DNA of 64,000 nucleotides from Chitinophaga eiseniae (GCF_900167135.1 NZ_FUWZ01000006.1:1-64000), one strand, 5' to 3'. Positions 54,940-64,000 are shown, counted from the first letter of the stretch. Numbers and translations: made by a program. The notes: generated by a model not told the origin, from the sequence alone.

Positions 54940-55965
54940 ATGAAAAAAGTGCACCTGTTTTCAGCCACCATGCTGGCGTTGGCACTCGCAGGAAACGTCC
55001 GGGCCCAGGACCATTCCAGTGCTGCTTCTCCATCCAAGTTTTATCTTAAAGTAACGGGTGGTTACTTCTTTAGCGTTTTCCCGGGACAGTTCCCGAATGT
55101 TGGCCCATTTCCACCACAGGACCTGCATACTGAATACAATCCCACGCGTCCCAACCCGCTGGACACCATCAGCCGTAAAGTACTTACAGGCTCATACGGT
55201 GAAGGTGCGAGAGGTGGTATCGCTGTAGGGTACAATATCAATAAATACATGGCAGTGGAAGCTTCTTTTAATTACTACCACAGCCGTAAAAACCTGATGA
55301 CGAAAAACCTCACCACGGCGGCGGGTAGTGGTAAACAGCTCACCAGTGTGGAGTCACGCGGATATGTAAATGCGGTGGACTTCGCGCCGGCCCTCGTACT
55401 GAATCCGGGTTTCGAAAAGGTGAACCCTTATGTTCGTGTGGGTATGGTGTTACCGCTCTGGGGCCGACTGTACATCGATACCGATGTGGACCAGCTGACC
55501 AGCCCTGCCGGTATTCCGCCCGGCACCATGGTCCATACCGTTATCCATCGCAAGGAAGAAGTAAAACCCAATATCACCATCGGCTTCCAGGGTGCTATCG
55601 GTGTATCCTTTTACGTGAGCCCCCGTATCGACATCTTCGTGGAAGGGGAATATCGCAATGTGCCGGTAAGAAGTAAAGAAAAAGAAGTCACTGCCTTCGA
55701 GCAAACCAATAATATCGTCAACGCCTCTACCGGCGCGGTAGTGGCGCCATTGCCTACGCAACCTACCCGCGGCCTTAGCGACCTGAGCGTAGCGGAAAAA
55801 CACACCAAATACGTGACTACGCTGGATAAAAACTCCAATACGCCAGTCAACCAGATCGGCAGTAAGGTGTTTTACCGTAACGACAACGAACCGTCCAACG
55901 ATCTGAAATCGTATATCAATATCGGTGGGTTAGGCGCGAACGCAGGCATCAAAATAAAACTGTGA
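54940..55965 (+). CDS. Outer-membrane beta-barrel protein (OmpA-like barrel)
   Basis: The 341-residue protein has a signal peptide (FSATMLALALAGNVRAQ) and beta-barrel strands such as YLKVTGGYFFSVFPG, GGIAVGYNINKYMAVEASFN, VNPYVRVGMVLPLWGR and GFQGAIGVSFYVSPRIDIFV, ending GANAGIKIKL. Long extracellular loops are likely in the middle. The ATG at 54940 is preferred to an upstream TTG. It follows the D15-like gene by 83 bases in the same direction. Confidence 0.75.
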   Translation: MKKVHLFSATMLALALAGNVRAQDHSSAASPSKFYLKVTGGYFFSVFPGQFPNVGPFPPQDLHTEYNPTRPNPLDTISRKVLTGSYGEGARGGIAVGYNINKYMAVEASFNYYHSRKNLMTKNLTTAAGSGKQLTSVESRGYVNAVDFAPALVLNPGFEKVNPYVRVGMVLPLWGRLYIDTDVDQLTSPAGIPPGTMVHTVIHRKEEVKPNITIGFQGAIGVSFYVSPRIDIFVEGEYRNVPVRSKEKEVTAFEQTNNIVNASTGAVVAPLPTQPTRGLSDLSVAEKHTKYVTTLDKNSNTPVNQIGSKVFYRNDNEPSNDLKSYINIGGLGANAGIKIKL

Positions 55966-56028
55966 TGGTCATGATTGTTGCTGATTCGCCTGATGCGGGA
56001 AGATGAATATCATCCTCCGCCATCTGAA

Positions 56029-56447
56029 TCATACCACACCTGGATTTTTAATGAAGAAGCCGCCACTTTTATTGTAGTGCCCCAACAGTTTAACCGGCTT
56101 CTTCATTAAAATCTGAAATAGTATTATACCGGCGATCGGCCTACTGTCATAGCGGGAAGCTACGGTATCAAGGGCGGCAAGGATACGCCGGCCCCGGTCA
56201 TTGAGGTTGCTAAGCGCTTTCCTGCCACGGGCGCTGCTTTTGGTGATATTGGCCTCGGTGCGGTATTTATCGCTGAGGAAACCACTGGCCAGCGAATAGT
56301 AGCTCACAGAGAGGCATATACGTTTTTTCGAAACCGGCCCGGTCGTATAGATTGTATTCCGGCTGGAACGTGTCATATCGCGCCATTCCGTTATGGCCAC
56401 CGGCTTTCAGGCTTTCTTCCAGTCTTGCTGCACTCAATAATTCCTAC
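56029..56447 (-). pseudogene. Degraded aldo/keto reductase fragment
   Basis: One frame gives SAARLEESLKAGGHNGMARY then DTFQPEYNLYDRAGFEKTYM, and another gives SVSYYSLASGFLSDKYRTEA then LNDRGRRILAALDTVASRY. Together these follow the C-terminal half of aldo/keto reductases (QPEYNLYDR, YYSLASGFL.GKYR, RILAALD.VA). A frameshift and a small deletion lie near 56295, the catalytic N-terminal half is missing, and after about 56125 the sequence runs into a palindromic element. The gene is dead. Its right boundary is approximate. Confidence 0.65.
56046..56111. repeat. 17-bp perfect inverted repeat, possible miniature element
   Basis: TTTTAATGAAGAAGCCG at 56046-56062 and its exact inverse at 56095-56111 flank 32 bases. 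The unit sits where the aldo/keto reductase similarity stops. It may be a miniature inverted-repeat element or an ancient hairpin; no long T tract follows on either strand, so a simple terminator is unlikely. Confidence 0.55.
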
Positions 56448-56521
56448 TCTAAATGTAAGGACTTTTATGGACCTGCGTGCCCTCAGCTAATTTCACTACA
56501 TTTGGTGATCAATTTCATTTT

Positions 56522-57337
56522 ATGATGATGCCAACAGGTATATCACAGGCGGATTTTAACTGGCTGACCAATAAATTCGGCCAACAGGGCGGTAACTCCC
56601 GTATTGATACGGAAGAAGATGTTATACACGAGATATTTCCGGACAAAGTAGTAATCGGGACACGCTTTTTGAACTGCGCTACCTATGAACTGTCTTTCGA
56701 AGGAACGACGCTGGTGGTGAAAAAAAGCCGGCTGGACGATTACCAACTGGGCGACGCCGCACACATGATAGCGGATGAACTGGACGCAGAAGATGTGGAA
56801 GAGCTGACGCTGCGCTGGAACGCTGTGCTGCGTGAACTGAAAATGTTCGATAAACTCCAGGCACAGGGTAATGCACGTGAGTTGTTGTCCCAGCTTTACC
56901 TCGATATTTTCGAAGAAGACGAGGCGGAAGAGCAGATCAATAACCTGCCGGAAACCGTTCCCGCTAACGTAACGGCCATCTGGGAAGAACTGCAGGTGGC
57001 ATTGCAGCAAACGGGCAACCTCACGGATTTTGAATGGAGAGCTTTGTCTGATGAAGGCGTGTTTGCCCTCAATGAACTGTCGCCCCTGGTGCGGACAGGT
57101 GCCATCCTGGAAGCCCCCACGCCGGAAGACTATGAAGCGATGCTGGCCGCGGAAGATTTTGCCAAAGCACTGCTGGACTATTTTAACGAACAGCTCGAAG
57201 CCTTTGACCTGAAGATTGTCGCCATCGGGCCTGCGTTGGATGAATACCAGTCATTCTCCTGTTTCCCCATGCAGGACTTCCGCCTCGCCAACGCGGTGCT
57301 GAAGATGGAAGAACTGTGCCTGGTCTGCTTTTTCTGA
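56522..57337 (+). CDS. 271-residue hypothetical protein
   Basis: An acidic, soluble protein with no signal peptide. The first ATG of the run at 56522 is preferred to a GTG at 56477. Visible features are a beta-rich start (DKVVIGTRFLNCATYELSFE), an acidic helical middle (ADELDAEDVEELTLRWNAVL, YLDIFEEDEAEEQINNL) and a C-terminal domain (LDYFNEQLEAFDLKIVAIG, DEYQSFSCFPMQDF). No family is recognised with confidence. It is a single gene. Confidence 0.6.
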   Translation: MMMPTGISQADFNWLTNKFGQQGGNSRIDTEEDVIHEIFPDKVVIGTRFLNCATYELSFEGTTLVVKKSRLDDYQLGDAAHMIADELDAEDVEELTLRWNAVLRELKMFDKLQAQGNARELLSQLYLDIFEEDEAEEQINNLPETVPANVTAIWEELQVALQQTGNLTDFEWRALSDEGVFALNELSPLVRTGAILEAPTPEDYEAMLAAEDFAKALLDYFNEQLEAFDLKIVAIGPALDEYQSFSCFPMQDFRLANAVLKMEELCLVCFF

Positions 57338-57431
57338 TTTCGCAAGAATTAAAATGTGATTAAAATGTGATGAGTGGTCTGGCAAAAGCCGGTCGCATTC
57401 AATATCTTAGTGGGCATTAAGTTGGTTGGAT

Positions 57432-57776
57432 GTGAAAATATTAAGGCTGCTATTCCTTGTACTCATTACTGTCTGCGTGCTCCCGCAAGTGGAGCACAGC
57501 GATGGTTATGTGCGCTCCCTCCAGCAGCAACATACCGTCGGTATCACGCAGTATGTGCTGAAACATACCCCCCGGTACAAGTCGACCATCAAAAAGTTGA
57601 AGCGCCGTCCGGTAGGTATTAACGACAGTCATAGCCAGGTATGTTCCATCTACTGCGCCTCCCTTCCTCCTTATTTTATTTATGTAGATGATACCCGCAT
57701 AGGATATCATTGTAACCCTTATCTCAGCGTACCCGTTCCCCTCCGAAGCTGGCGAGGCCCGCCAATTACAGCGTAA
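57432..57776 (+). CDS. Short protein with signal-like N-terminus, upstream of the efflux operon
   Basis: A GTG at 57432 would start a 114-residue protein with a hydrophobic leader (KILRLLFLVLITVCVLPQ) and a basic mature part with Cys and aromatic residues (SIYCASLPPYFIYVDDTRIG). No family is recognised and no ATG is available, so it may not be expressed. It lies about 150 bases upstream of the TolC gene with a repeat between. Confidence 0.35.
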   Translation: MKILRLLFLVLITVCVLPQVEHSDGYVRSLQQQHTVGITQYVLKHTPRYKSTIKKLKRRPVGINDSHSQVCSIYCASLPPYFIYVDDTRIGYHCNPYLSVPVPLRSWRGPPITA

Positions 57777-57784
57777 CTCTTATT

Positions 57785-57903
57785 TTGAGATTTTTTGATT
57801 TTCGATTTTTTGATTTTGGTAAAACGAAGATTGAAAGGTATTCCTGTTCATCTTCACGAAATCACAAAATCACAAAATCTGTAAATCGTAAAATCCGTAA
57901 ATC
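57785..57903. repeat. Intergenic inverted repeat built of GATTTT/AAAATC units
   Basis: The left arm (57785-57818) is a series of GATTTT units and the right arm (about 57855-57903) is a series of AAATC units, so the two can fold onto each other imperfectly. It resembles in style the AT-rich repeat at 53.6 kb. It lies before the efflux operon. Confidence 0.5.
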
Positions 57904-57929
57904 TTTTTTACTAATCTTTTCAGCGAGTT

Positions 57930-59324
57930 ATGCGTATACATATGACCGCGAAAAAGAGGTATGGGCTATTGCTATGTCTGTTGCCTTTCTCCTCTTTATT
58001 CGCCGGCCCGGTCGCGGACAGCCTTTCGCTCAGGCAGGCCGTAGACCTGGCACTGACCCATTATCCTGCCGTGAAGGCGAAACAGGCGCTTGTGAAAGCA
58101 GGACAGGCCAATATCACCGATGTAAAACACAATTGGTATCCCGCGCTTCGCCTGCATGAACAGGTGGATGCAGGTACCGATAACAGTATTTACGGTTCCT
58201 ATTTCACCATGGGCATGATCCCGTCCACCTCCGGCGGTATCCGGGCAGACAACAACGCCGCCCTCATGAGCGGCAATATTGCCATGGCTTCCATGCAGTG
58301 GGAGATCTACAACTTCGGCGCCTATGGCACGCAGCAGGCAGCCGCCCGCCAGGATCTGCATGTGAACGAAGCGGACCTTAACAATACCACCAACCAGCTT
58401 ACCGTAACCGTTATCCGGGACTACCTCGAACTGTTACGGCTAAACGAACTACGGCAAATACAGTCAGATAATATCCGGCGTAACGCCGAAATGACCCGCG
58501 CGGTGACAGCTATCGTGCTGCATGGCTTGAAGCCCGGGGTAGACAGCGCCATCGCAGCGGCGGAACTGTCCAAAGCAAGACTCGGTCTCCTCGAGGTGTC
58601 TAACCGCTACAACCAGGTCCGTATAGAACTGGCGGCCTTTACCGGGCTGGACACGGCACAGGTGCTGCCTGTATTCGGCAGCGGCGCAGCGCTGCCGCAA
58701 CTGTTGCAGCCTGATTCACTGCGGCCTGCAGACAGCCACCCGCTGCTGGAATACTATCACGCGCTCTACCAGCGCCAGCAGGCACAGGAACAGGTGGTGC
58801 GCAAACAACAACTGCCGAAGGTAAACCTGATGGCGGCCGGATGGATGCGCGGGTCCAGCGGCAGCTTCAATGATGTGTATGATAAAAACCTCTTCAGCGG
58901 CCTCGGTTACAGCCGCTACAATTACCTCCTCGGACTGGGCATCACCTGGAATGTGGCCGACCTGAAACATACACGCGACAGGATGGCGGTGCAAAAGCAG
59001 AAATCTGCCGCTGCTGCGCAGGAACTGGAAACCTCGCGGACCAACCTGCAAAGCCTTTATCAGCAGGCGCAGGCCGACATACTAACGGCGCAGGCTAAAC
59101 TGAAAGAGCTGCCCCTGCAACTGATGGCTGCACAAGCTGCAGCCAAACAGAAAATGGCGCTGTATAAACATGGTCTCACCAGCATCATCGAAGTCACCAA
59201 CGCGCTGTTTGTGCTCAACAGGGCGGAAACAGACCTGGTACAGGCTCACGACGAAGCCTGGAAAGCATTGTTCCGTGCAGCCTATGCCGACAATAACCTC
59301 GGACAGCTGATCAGCAGCCTCTGA
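57930..59324 (+). CDS. TolC-family outer-membrane efflux protein
   Basis: The 464-residue protein has a signal peptide (GLLLCLLPFSSLFAGP) and the two outer-membrane efflux repeats: SLRQAVDLALTHYPAVKAKQ at the start of the first and VVRKQQLPKVNLMAAGWMRG in the second, with long coiled-coil helices (LQSLYQQAQADILTAQAKLK). It forms the outer-membrane exit duct for the RND pump encoded 34 bases downstream. Confidence 0.9.
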   Translation: MRIHMTAKKRYGLLLCLLPFSSLFAGPVADSLSLRQAVDLALTHYPAVKAKQALVKAGQANITDVKHNWYPALRLHEQVDAGTDNSIYGSYFTMGMIPSTSGGIRADNNAALMSGNIAMASMQWEIYNFGAYGTQQAAARQDLHVNEADLNNTTNQLTVTVIRDYLELLRLNELRQIQSDNIRRNAEMTRAVTAIVLHGLKPGVDSAIAAAELSKARLGLLEVSNRYNQVRIELAAFTGLDTAQVLPVFGSGAALPQLLQPDSLRPADSHPLLEYYHALYQRQQAQEQVVRKQQLPKVNLMAAGWMRGSSGSFNDVYDKNLFSGLGYSRYNYLLGLGITWNVADLKHTRDRMAVQKQKSAAAAQELETSRTNLQSLYQQAQADILTAQAKLKELPLQLMAAQAAAKQKMALYKHGLTSIIEVTNALFVLNRAETDLVQAHDEAWKALFRAAYADNNLGQLISSL

Positions 59325-59358
59325 GCAGGATACCGGTTTTCATTTTAAAGTAACGCTT

Positions 59359-62300
59359 ATGTCTTTAGTCTCTTCAGCCCTGAAAAAGCCGGTAACGGTA
59401 GTGGTACTCACTGCCGGTCTGCTGCTGTTTTCATTACTGGCTATGTTCAGCATACCCATCGATATATTTCCCAAACTAAACCTGCCGACAATCTATGTAA
59501 TAGAACCTTACGGCGGCATGTCGCCCAAACAGATGGAAGGCTTTTTTGCCACGCGTTTGCAGGACCAGTTCCTGTATGTGAACGGCGTAAAAAATATTTC
59601 CACTAAAAACATACAAGGGTTAACGTTATTAAAACTCACCTTCTACGAAAATACCGATATGGCGGAAGCTTCCGCCCAGGTGGCTTTGCAGGTGAACAGG
59701 GCCATGAAGTTTTTCCCGCCAGGGGCCCTGCCGCCACAGGTGCTGCGCTTCGACGCCTCGTCGCTGCCGGTAGGGGAACTGGTTTTCAGCAGCCCCAATA
59801 AATCACTTAAAGAGATCTATGATCTGGCGGCCACCCGCATCCGGCCCATGTTTGCTTCGGTACCGGGGCTGTCCGCGCCGCCGCCTTTTGGCGCCAATTC
59901 CCGCTCGGTCGTGGTGAACGTAGACCCACAGCGCCTGCGGGCCTTCAACCTGTCGGCCGACCAGGTAGTGGAAGCCATCGCCAGGAACAACGTGATGACG
60001 CCGTCCGGCAATATCCGTATCAATAATACCATGTATGTCACTACCATCAACTCCCTCGAAAAGGAAGTGACAGATTTCGGAGAGATCCCGATTGTGACCA
60101 ACGGCAATGCCACCGTATTCATCAAAGATGTGGCCCGTGTGGCCGACGCTACTGACGTGACGGTGGATTATGCGCTGATCAACGGGAAACGTTCTGTATA
60201 CATCCCTGTGGTAAAAACCGCAGACGCCTCCACCTGGGAAGTAGTGAAAACGCTGAAATCCAAGCTGCCGGAGATGCAAAGCCTCCTGCCCGACGATGTA
60301 AAAGTCTCTTATGAATTCGACCAGTCCGTGTTCGTGATCAACGCTGTGAAAAGCCTGATCACAGAAGGATTGCTCGGTGCGTTGCTCACCGGTTTGATGG
60401 TGTTGTTGTTCCTGCGAGACCTGCGCAGCTGCCTTGTAGTGGTGATCACCATTCCGATCGCAGTATTGTGTGCGGTGCTGGGACTGCAACTGGCAGGGCA
60501 AACCATCAACCTGATGACGCTGAGCGGACTGGCGCTGGCCATCGGTATCCTGGTGGACCAGGCTACGGTGACGATAGAAAACATACACCAGCACCTCGAA
60601 ATGGGCAAGCCGGTACGGCGTGCCATCTATGACGCCTGCGAGGAAATTGCTTTCCCGCTGGTGCTGATCCTGTTGTGTATTCTCGCTGTTTTTGCACCGT
60701 CTTTTATCATGACCGGCGTACCTCGTGCCATGTTCCTGCCCTTGTCGCTGTCCATCGGTTTTGCGATGATCGCTTCTTTCTTTGCCGCGCAGTCGCTGGT
60801 GCCCGTGGTGTCTAACTGGTGGCTGAAAGCGGAGAAATTCAGCCACGGTCACAGTCATGTGGGCCTGGCGCTGGACAATGCGGAGGTGAAGGAGGTTAAT
60901 GAACATCTGAAAGAGGAAGCGTCGATACCGGAAGTAAAGAAAGAAGGCTTCGAGCGCTTCAAGGGAGGCTTTGTCCGTGTGCTGGAAAATGCCATGAAAC
61001 GTTCCGGGCTTATCGTCGGGGTGTACGTCATCGGTTCACTACTATTGGCTGGCGGCTGTTACTGGTGGATAGGGAAAGACCTCATGCCTCATGTGAATGC
61101 GGGTCAGTTTCAGCTGCGCCTGCGTATGCCCGACGGCACCCGGCTGGAGCGTACCGAGGCGGGACTGCACGAGGTACTGAATATTATCGACAGTACCGTC
61201 GATGGCCATGTGGCCATCAGCTCGGCTTATGTGGGATTGATCCCCAGCAGCTATGGCACCAGTAACCTCTACATTTTCAATAGCGGCACGCACGAGGCAG
61301 TGCTGCAGGTGAACCTCGATGAGGATTACAAAACAGACATAGAAAAACTTAAAGACCAGCTGAGGGCCAACATTACGGAGAAGATACCGGAGATGCGCCT
61401 GTCTTTTGAACCGATAGACCTCACCGAGAAGATCATGGCGCAGGGTGCTTCCACGCCGATAGAGCTGCGGGTGGCAGGTAAGGACATGAAGCAGATCGCA
61501 GGATATGCCGAAGGGCTGGTATCGCGGTTGAAGCAGATTTCTTTTCTGCGCGATGTGCAGATTGCGCAGCCGCTGCATTTTCCGGTGATCAGTATTGAGA
61601 TCGACCGGCTTAAGCTGGCGCAGATGGGGCTGAACATCTACCAGGTGGCGCGCTCGGTGACAGCCTCCACATCTTCCAGCCGTTTTACAGAAAAAAACCA
61701 ATGGCTGGATGAGAAAGTGGCGTATACCTACCAGGTGCAGGTACAGGTGCCGGAATACAGCATGACGGCCATCAACGACCTGAAGGAGATTCCGCTGGTG
61801 CCCGGACGGCCGCGGCCCGTGCTGGCCGATGTGGCTTCTTTCCGGACCACTGAAATGCCGGGGGAATACGACCGCGCCGGTCCGCGTAGGTTCGTGACCG
61901 TTAGTGCCAATATCACCGGTAAAGATCTGGGCGCCGCTACTGCCGCAGTGCAGAAAGTCGTGCGTGAGGCAGGTACGCCGCCCAAAGGGTTGATCGTGGA
62001 GCTGAAGGGCGCGTCGAGCCTGCTGGTGGATACGCTGGAGAGCCTGGAACGAGGGCTGGCCATGGCGGTGGTTGTTATTTTTCTGCTGCTGGCGGCCAAT
62101 TATCAGTCATTTAAACTGTCGCTGGTCGTGCTGGTGACCGTACCCGCGGTGATCGCCGGCGCATTGCTGGCTTTACTGATGACAGGCGCCACGCTCAACC
62201 TGCAGTCATACATGGGCATGATCATGTCTACTGGTGTGTCAGTGGCCAACGCCATCCTGATTGTCACCAATGCGGAAAAACTGCGGTTGTCCTACAACGA

Positions 62301-62562
62301 TGCCGGTAAGGCAGCGGTGGTCAGCGCGGGTATCCGCTTGCGGCCTATCCTGATGACAAGCCTGGCCATGATAGCCGGCATGATACCTATGGCCACCGGT
62401 TTGGGCGAGGCCGGCGACCAGACGGCGCCGCTGGGCCGTGCCGTGATAGGAGGGCTGATCGCTTCCACATTGGCGGCCCTGCTGATATTGCCGCTGGTAT
62501 ACGCACGGATGCAAAAGAAAGCTACGCTGGCATCTCCCTCTTTAATGCCTGAAGATCTTTAA
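59359..62562 (+). CDS. RND-superfamily efflux pump with atypical proton-relay residues
   Basis: The 1067-residue inner-membrane protein has the RND layout: a first helix, a periplasmic porter domain, helices 2-6, a second porter domain and helices 8-12. In helix 4, where drug pumps have two Asp residues, it reads GILVDQATVTIEN (Asp400, Gln401). In helix 10, where AcrB has Lys940 in the context KNAIL, it has Ala963 in VANAILIV. The cytoplasmic loop after helix 6 contains FSHGHSHVG (His496, 498, 500), a possible metal-binding site. The substrate class cannot be fixed by eye. It lies in the order TolC, pump, adaptor. Confidence 0.9.
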   Translation: MSLVSSALKKPVTVVVLTAGLLLFSLLAMFSIPIDIFPKLNLPTIYVIEPYGGMSPKQMEGFFATRLQDQFLYVNGVKNISTKNIQGLTLLKLTFYENTDMAEASAQVALQVNRAMKFFPPGALPPQVLRFDASSLPVGELVFSSPNKSLKEIYDLAATRIRPMFASVPGLSAPPPFGANSRSVVVNVDPQRLRAFNLSADQVVEAIARNNVMTPSGNIRINNTMYVTTINSLEKEVTDFGEIPIVTNGNATVFIKDVARVADATDVTVDYALINGKRSVYIPVVKTADASTWEVVKTLKSKLPEMQSLLPDDVKVSYEFDQSVFVINAVKSLITEGLLGALLTGLMVLLFLRDLRSCLVVVITIPIAVLCAVLGLQLAGQTINLMTLSGLALAIGILVDQATVTIENIHQHLEMGKPVRRAIYDACEEIAFPLVLILLCILAVFAPSFIMTGVPRAMFLPLSLSIGFAMIASFFAAQSLVPVVSNWWLKAEKFSHGHSHVGLALDNAEVKEVNEHLKEEASIPEVKKEGFERFKGGFVRVLENAMKRSGLIVGVYVIGSLLLAGGCYWWIGKDLMPHVNAGQFQLRLRMPDGTRLERTEAGLHEVLNIIDSTVDGHVAISSAYVGLIPSSYGTSNLYIFNSGTHEAVLQVNLDEDYKTDIEKLKDQLRANITEKIPEMRLSFEPIDLTEKIMAQGASTPIELRVAGKDMKQIAGYAEGLVSRLKQISFLRDVQIAQPLHFPVISIEIDRLKLAQMGLNIYQVARSVTASTSSSRFTEKNQWLDEKVAYTYQVQVQVPEYSMTAINDLKEIPLVPGRPRPVLADVASFRTTEMPGEYDRAGPRRFVTVSANITGKDLGAATAAVQKVVREAGTPPKGLIVELKGASSLLVDTLESLERGLAMAVVVIFLLLAANYQSFKLSLVVLVTVPAVIAGALLALLMTGATLNLQSYMGMIMSTGVSVANAILIVTNAEKLRLSYNDAGKAAVVSAGIRLRPILMTSLAMIAGMIPMATGLGEAGDQTAPLGRAVIGGLIASTLAALLILPLVYARMQKKATLASPSLMPEDL

Positions 62563-62582
62563 TCAAAATAAAAACAATATAT

Positions 62583-63671
62583 ATGAAAAATATGACTGCT
62601 AATTGGATGATGTTGGGACTGCTGGCGGGGCTGGCGGCCTGCCATTCGGCGGCTGCACCCGAATATAAAGCGACGGCGCATGAGCGGCAGTACCAGCTGG
62701 CCAAAGTGGTACAGCAACCACTGTCAGGCAGTATCCGCCTGCCGGGCACACTGGAAGCATTTCAGAAAGTAAGCATCTATCCGCGGGTCAACGGTTTTGT
62801 GAGCCGTATAATGGTTGACCGTGGTTCCCGTGTGAAAAAAGGACAGGTGCTGCTGGTACTGGAAGCGCCGGAAATTACGCAACAGTATTATGCGGCGCAA
62901 TCCAAATACATACAGGCCGCTGCCATGTACGCCGCTACCAAAGACAACTACGAGCGGACGGTGGCCACGGCCGACGAAACGCCGGGTACGATTTCGGCGC
63001 ATGACCTCGAGTTGTCCAAAGCCCGTATGCTGGGCGACAGTGCGCTGATGAACAGCGAACAGGCCAACTTCCGCGCCCGTGGGGTGATGCGGGATTACCT
63101 CACCGTGACGGCCCCTTTCGATGGTGTTATCACAGAGCGTAATATCCACCCTGGCGCACTGGTAGGACCGGATACCAAAGTAGGGGACAAGCCCATGCTG
63201 ATGCTGGAACAGGAAGATAAACTCAGGCTGGTGCTGCAGGTGCCGGAAATTTACAGCGGTCAGCTGATGGGTCAGTCAGTGGTGAACTTCAGCGTTAACG
63301 CTATGCCGGGCAAGGTGTTCAAAGGCGCTGTGTCCCGCGAGGCAGGCACGCTGAACGACCGGTACCGCTCCGAAGCGGTAGAGGTAGACGTGCAAAATAC
63401 TTCCCGCGAATTGAAGCCGGGCATGTATGCGGAAATTACGATGCCGGTCAACGGCTCCGCATCGGCGCTGGTGGTCCCCGCATCTGCGGTGGTAATGTCT
63501 ACAGAAAGAAAATATGTCATCGTGGTAAAAGATCACCGTACGCAATGGGTAGATGTACAGGAGGGAAATCATCATAACGATTCCACAGAGGTATTCGGTA
63601 ACCTGAAAGCGGGTGAAGAAGTGGTGGTGCGGGCGACCGATGAAATCAAGGATGGTATTGCCATTCATTGA
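62583..63671 (+). CDS. RND periplasmic adaptor (membrane fusion) lipoprotein
   Basis: The 362-residue protein has a lipobox (GLAAC) with Cys20. The lipoyl half-motifs are VSIYPRVNGFVSRIMVDRGS near residues 62-81 and VTAPFDGVITERNIHPGALV near 178-197. A helical hairpin lies between them, and a beta-barrel domain (LRLVLQVPEIYSGQLMG) follows. It links the RND pump to the TolC duct. It starts 20 bases after the pump gene; in most such operons the adaptor is encoded first. Confidence 0.92.
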   Translation: MKNMTANWMMLGLLAGLAACHSAAAPEYKATAHERQYQLAKVVQQPLSGSIRLPGTLEAFQKVSIYPRVNGFVSRIMVDRGSRVKKGQVLLVLEAPEITQQYYAAQSKYIQAAAMYAATKDNYERTVATADETPGTISAHDLELSKARMLGDSALMNSEQANFRARGVMRDYLTVTAPFDGVITERNIHPGALVGPDTKVGDKPMLMLEQEDKLRLVLQVPEIYSGQLMGQSVVNFSVNAMPGKVFKGAVSREAGTLNDRYRSEAVEVDVQNTSRELKPGMYAEITMPVNGSASALVVPASAVVMSTERKYVIVVKDHRTQWVDVQEGNHHNDSTEVFGNLKAGEEVVVRATDEIKDGIAIH

Positions 63672-63695
63672 TGTCTCCTGTCTGAAAAAAAACAT

Positions 63696-63724
63696 GCCGT
63701 CCCGATGATTCGGGACGGCTTTTT
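63696..63724 (+). terminator. Rho-independent terminator of the efflux operon
   Basis: GCCGTCCCGA and TCGGGACGGC form a perfect 10-bp stem with a TGAT loop followed by five T, 24 bases after the adaptor gene. Confidence 0.92.
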
Positions 63725-64000
63725 GCTAACTGTTCCGTCTATATTGATTTCTTCTGTTCCTATTGAAAAAAGGGAACGGTAACATCCACCTAGTAATCAA
63801 TAACGGATATTTACCTGTTGTTCAACTAAAAATTTTACATGAATATCCTGACATGCCTTTTGGCATGGAATCGTTGTATAACTGAAATAATGGAGGAGTG
63901 GTTAAGTCAGACTGCCCTGCAATAATTAAAATTTTGTGACACCGGGTCAACAAGCCCCTGGATGATATGTATGGATGAACTCAAAGTGGTCAACGCCAAT
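63725..64000. other. Window end; no clear gene
   Basis: This AT-rich tail holds a small hairpin (CATGCC/GGCATG at 63852-63867) and no supported coding region. A frame beginning with an ATG at 63971 (MDELKVVNAN) runs off the window and could be the start of a gene, but ten codons cannot be judged. Confidence 0.3.

Noticed and set aside
63852..63867. CATGCC/GGCATG hairpin near the window end
   Set aside because: The stem is short, no T tract follows and no gene is close by.
1..64000. CRISPR array, tRNA or rRNA genes
   Set aside because: No regularly spaced repeats, cloverleaf with CCA end or rRNA-like segment was seen when reading through the window.

Overview
The window reads as a chromosomal stretch of a Bacteroidota bacterium, most likely Chitinophagaceae and Chitinophaga-like. 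The grounds are two SusC/SusD pairs, a one-protein hybrid two-component regulator, an ECF sigma/FecR pair, promoters of the TTTG...TAnnTTTG type, weak Shine-Dalgarno sequences and many secreted glycosidases. Family names come from reading motifs by eye; no database search was possible.

Layout. Positions 1-5.2 kb are AT-rich and accessory in character: the edge of an ISAon1-type insertion sequence, a 912-residue four-helix membrane protein of unknown function and a secreted protein. Positions 5.2-17.9 kb are a polysaccharide utilisation locus: hybrid sensor/AraC regulator, SusC, SusD, a GH30 enzyme and a GH35 beta-galactosidase, suggesting beta-galactan (arabinogalactan side chains). Positions 17.9-25.9 kb hold the most unusual locus. 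A leftward operon encodes a 206-residue protein, a 909-residue protein of an uncharacterised large family, a phage tail-collar protein and a papain/C39-like protein. It is divergent from an operon of a 140-residue orphan, a TPR histidine kinase and a LytTR regulator.

Positions 25.9-27.5 kb carry small genes, one a TPR gene split by an in-frame TGA. Positions 27.5-36.1 kb are a second utilisation locus under ECF sigma/FecR control: SusC with an STN domain, SusD and a GH29 alpha-L-fucosidase. Positions 36.1-40.2 kb hold a receiver protein lacking its phospho-acceptor Asp, a decayed treZ fragment and an intact treY. Positions 40.3-43.9 kb encode a heterodimeric ABC exporter with one degenerate ATP site.

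Positions 44-51 kb are housekeeping and stress genes: App1-type phosphatase, DAG-kinase-like lipid kinase, DUF1304, a KGG stress protein, a histone-H1-like basic protein, a MscS channel, a histidine decarboxylase-like enzyme and an Lrp regulator. Positions 51-57.8 kb have another TPR kinase, a SelW-like protein, two outer-membrane barrels, an aldo/keto reductase pseudogene cut by a 17-bp inverted repeat, and two unknowns. Positions 57.9-63.7 kb are a TolC-RND-MFP efflux operon whose pump lacks the canonical proton-relay residues. The last 300 bases hold no clear gene.
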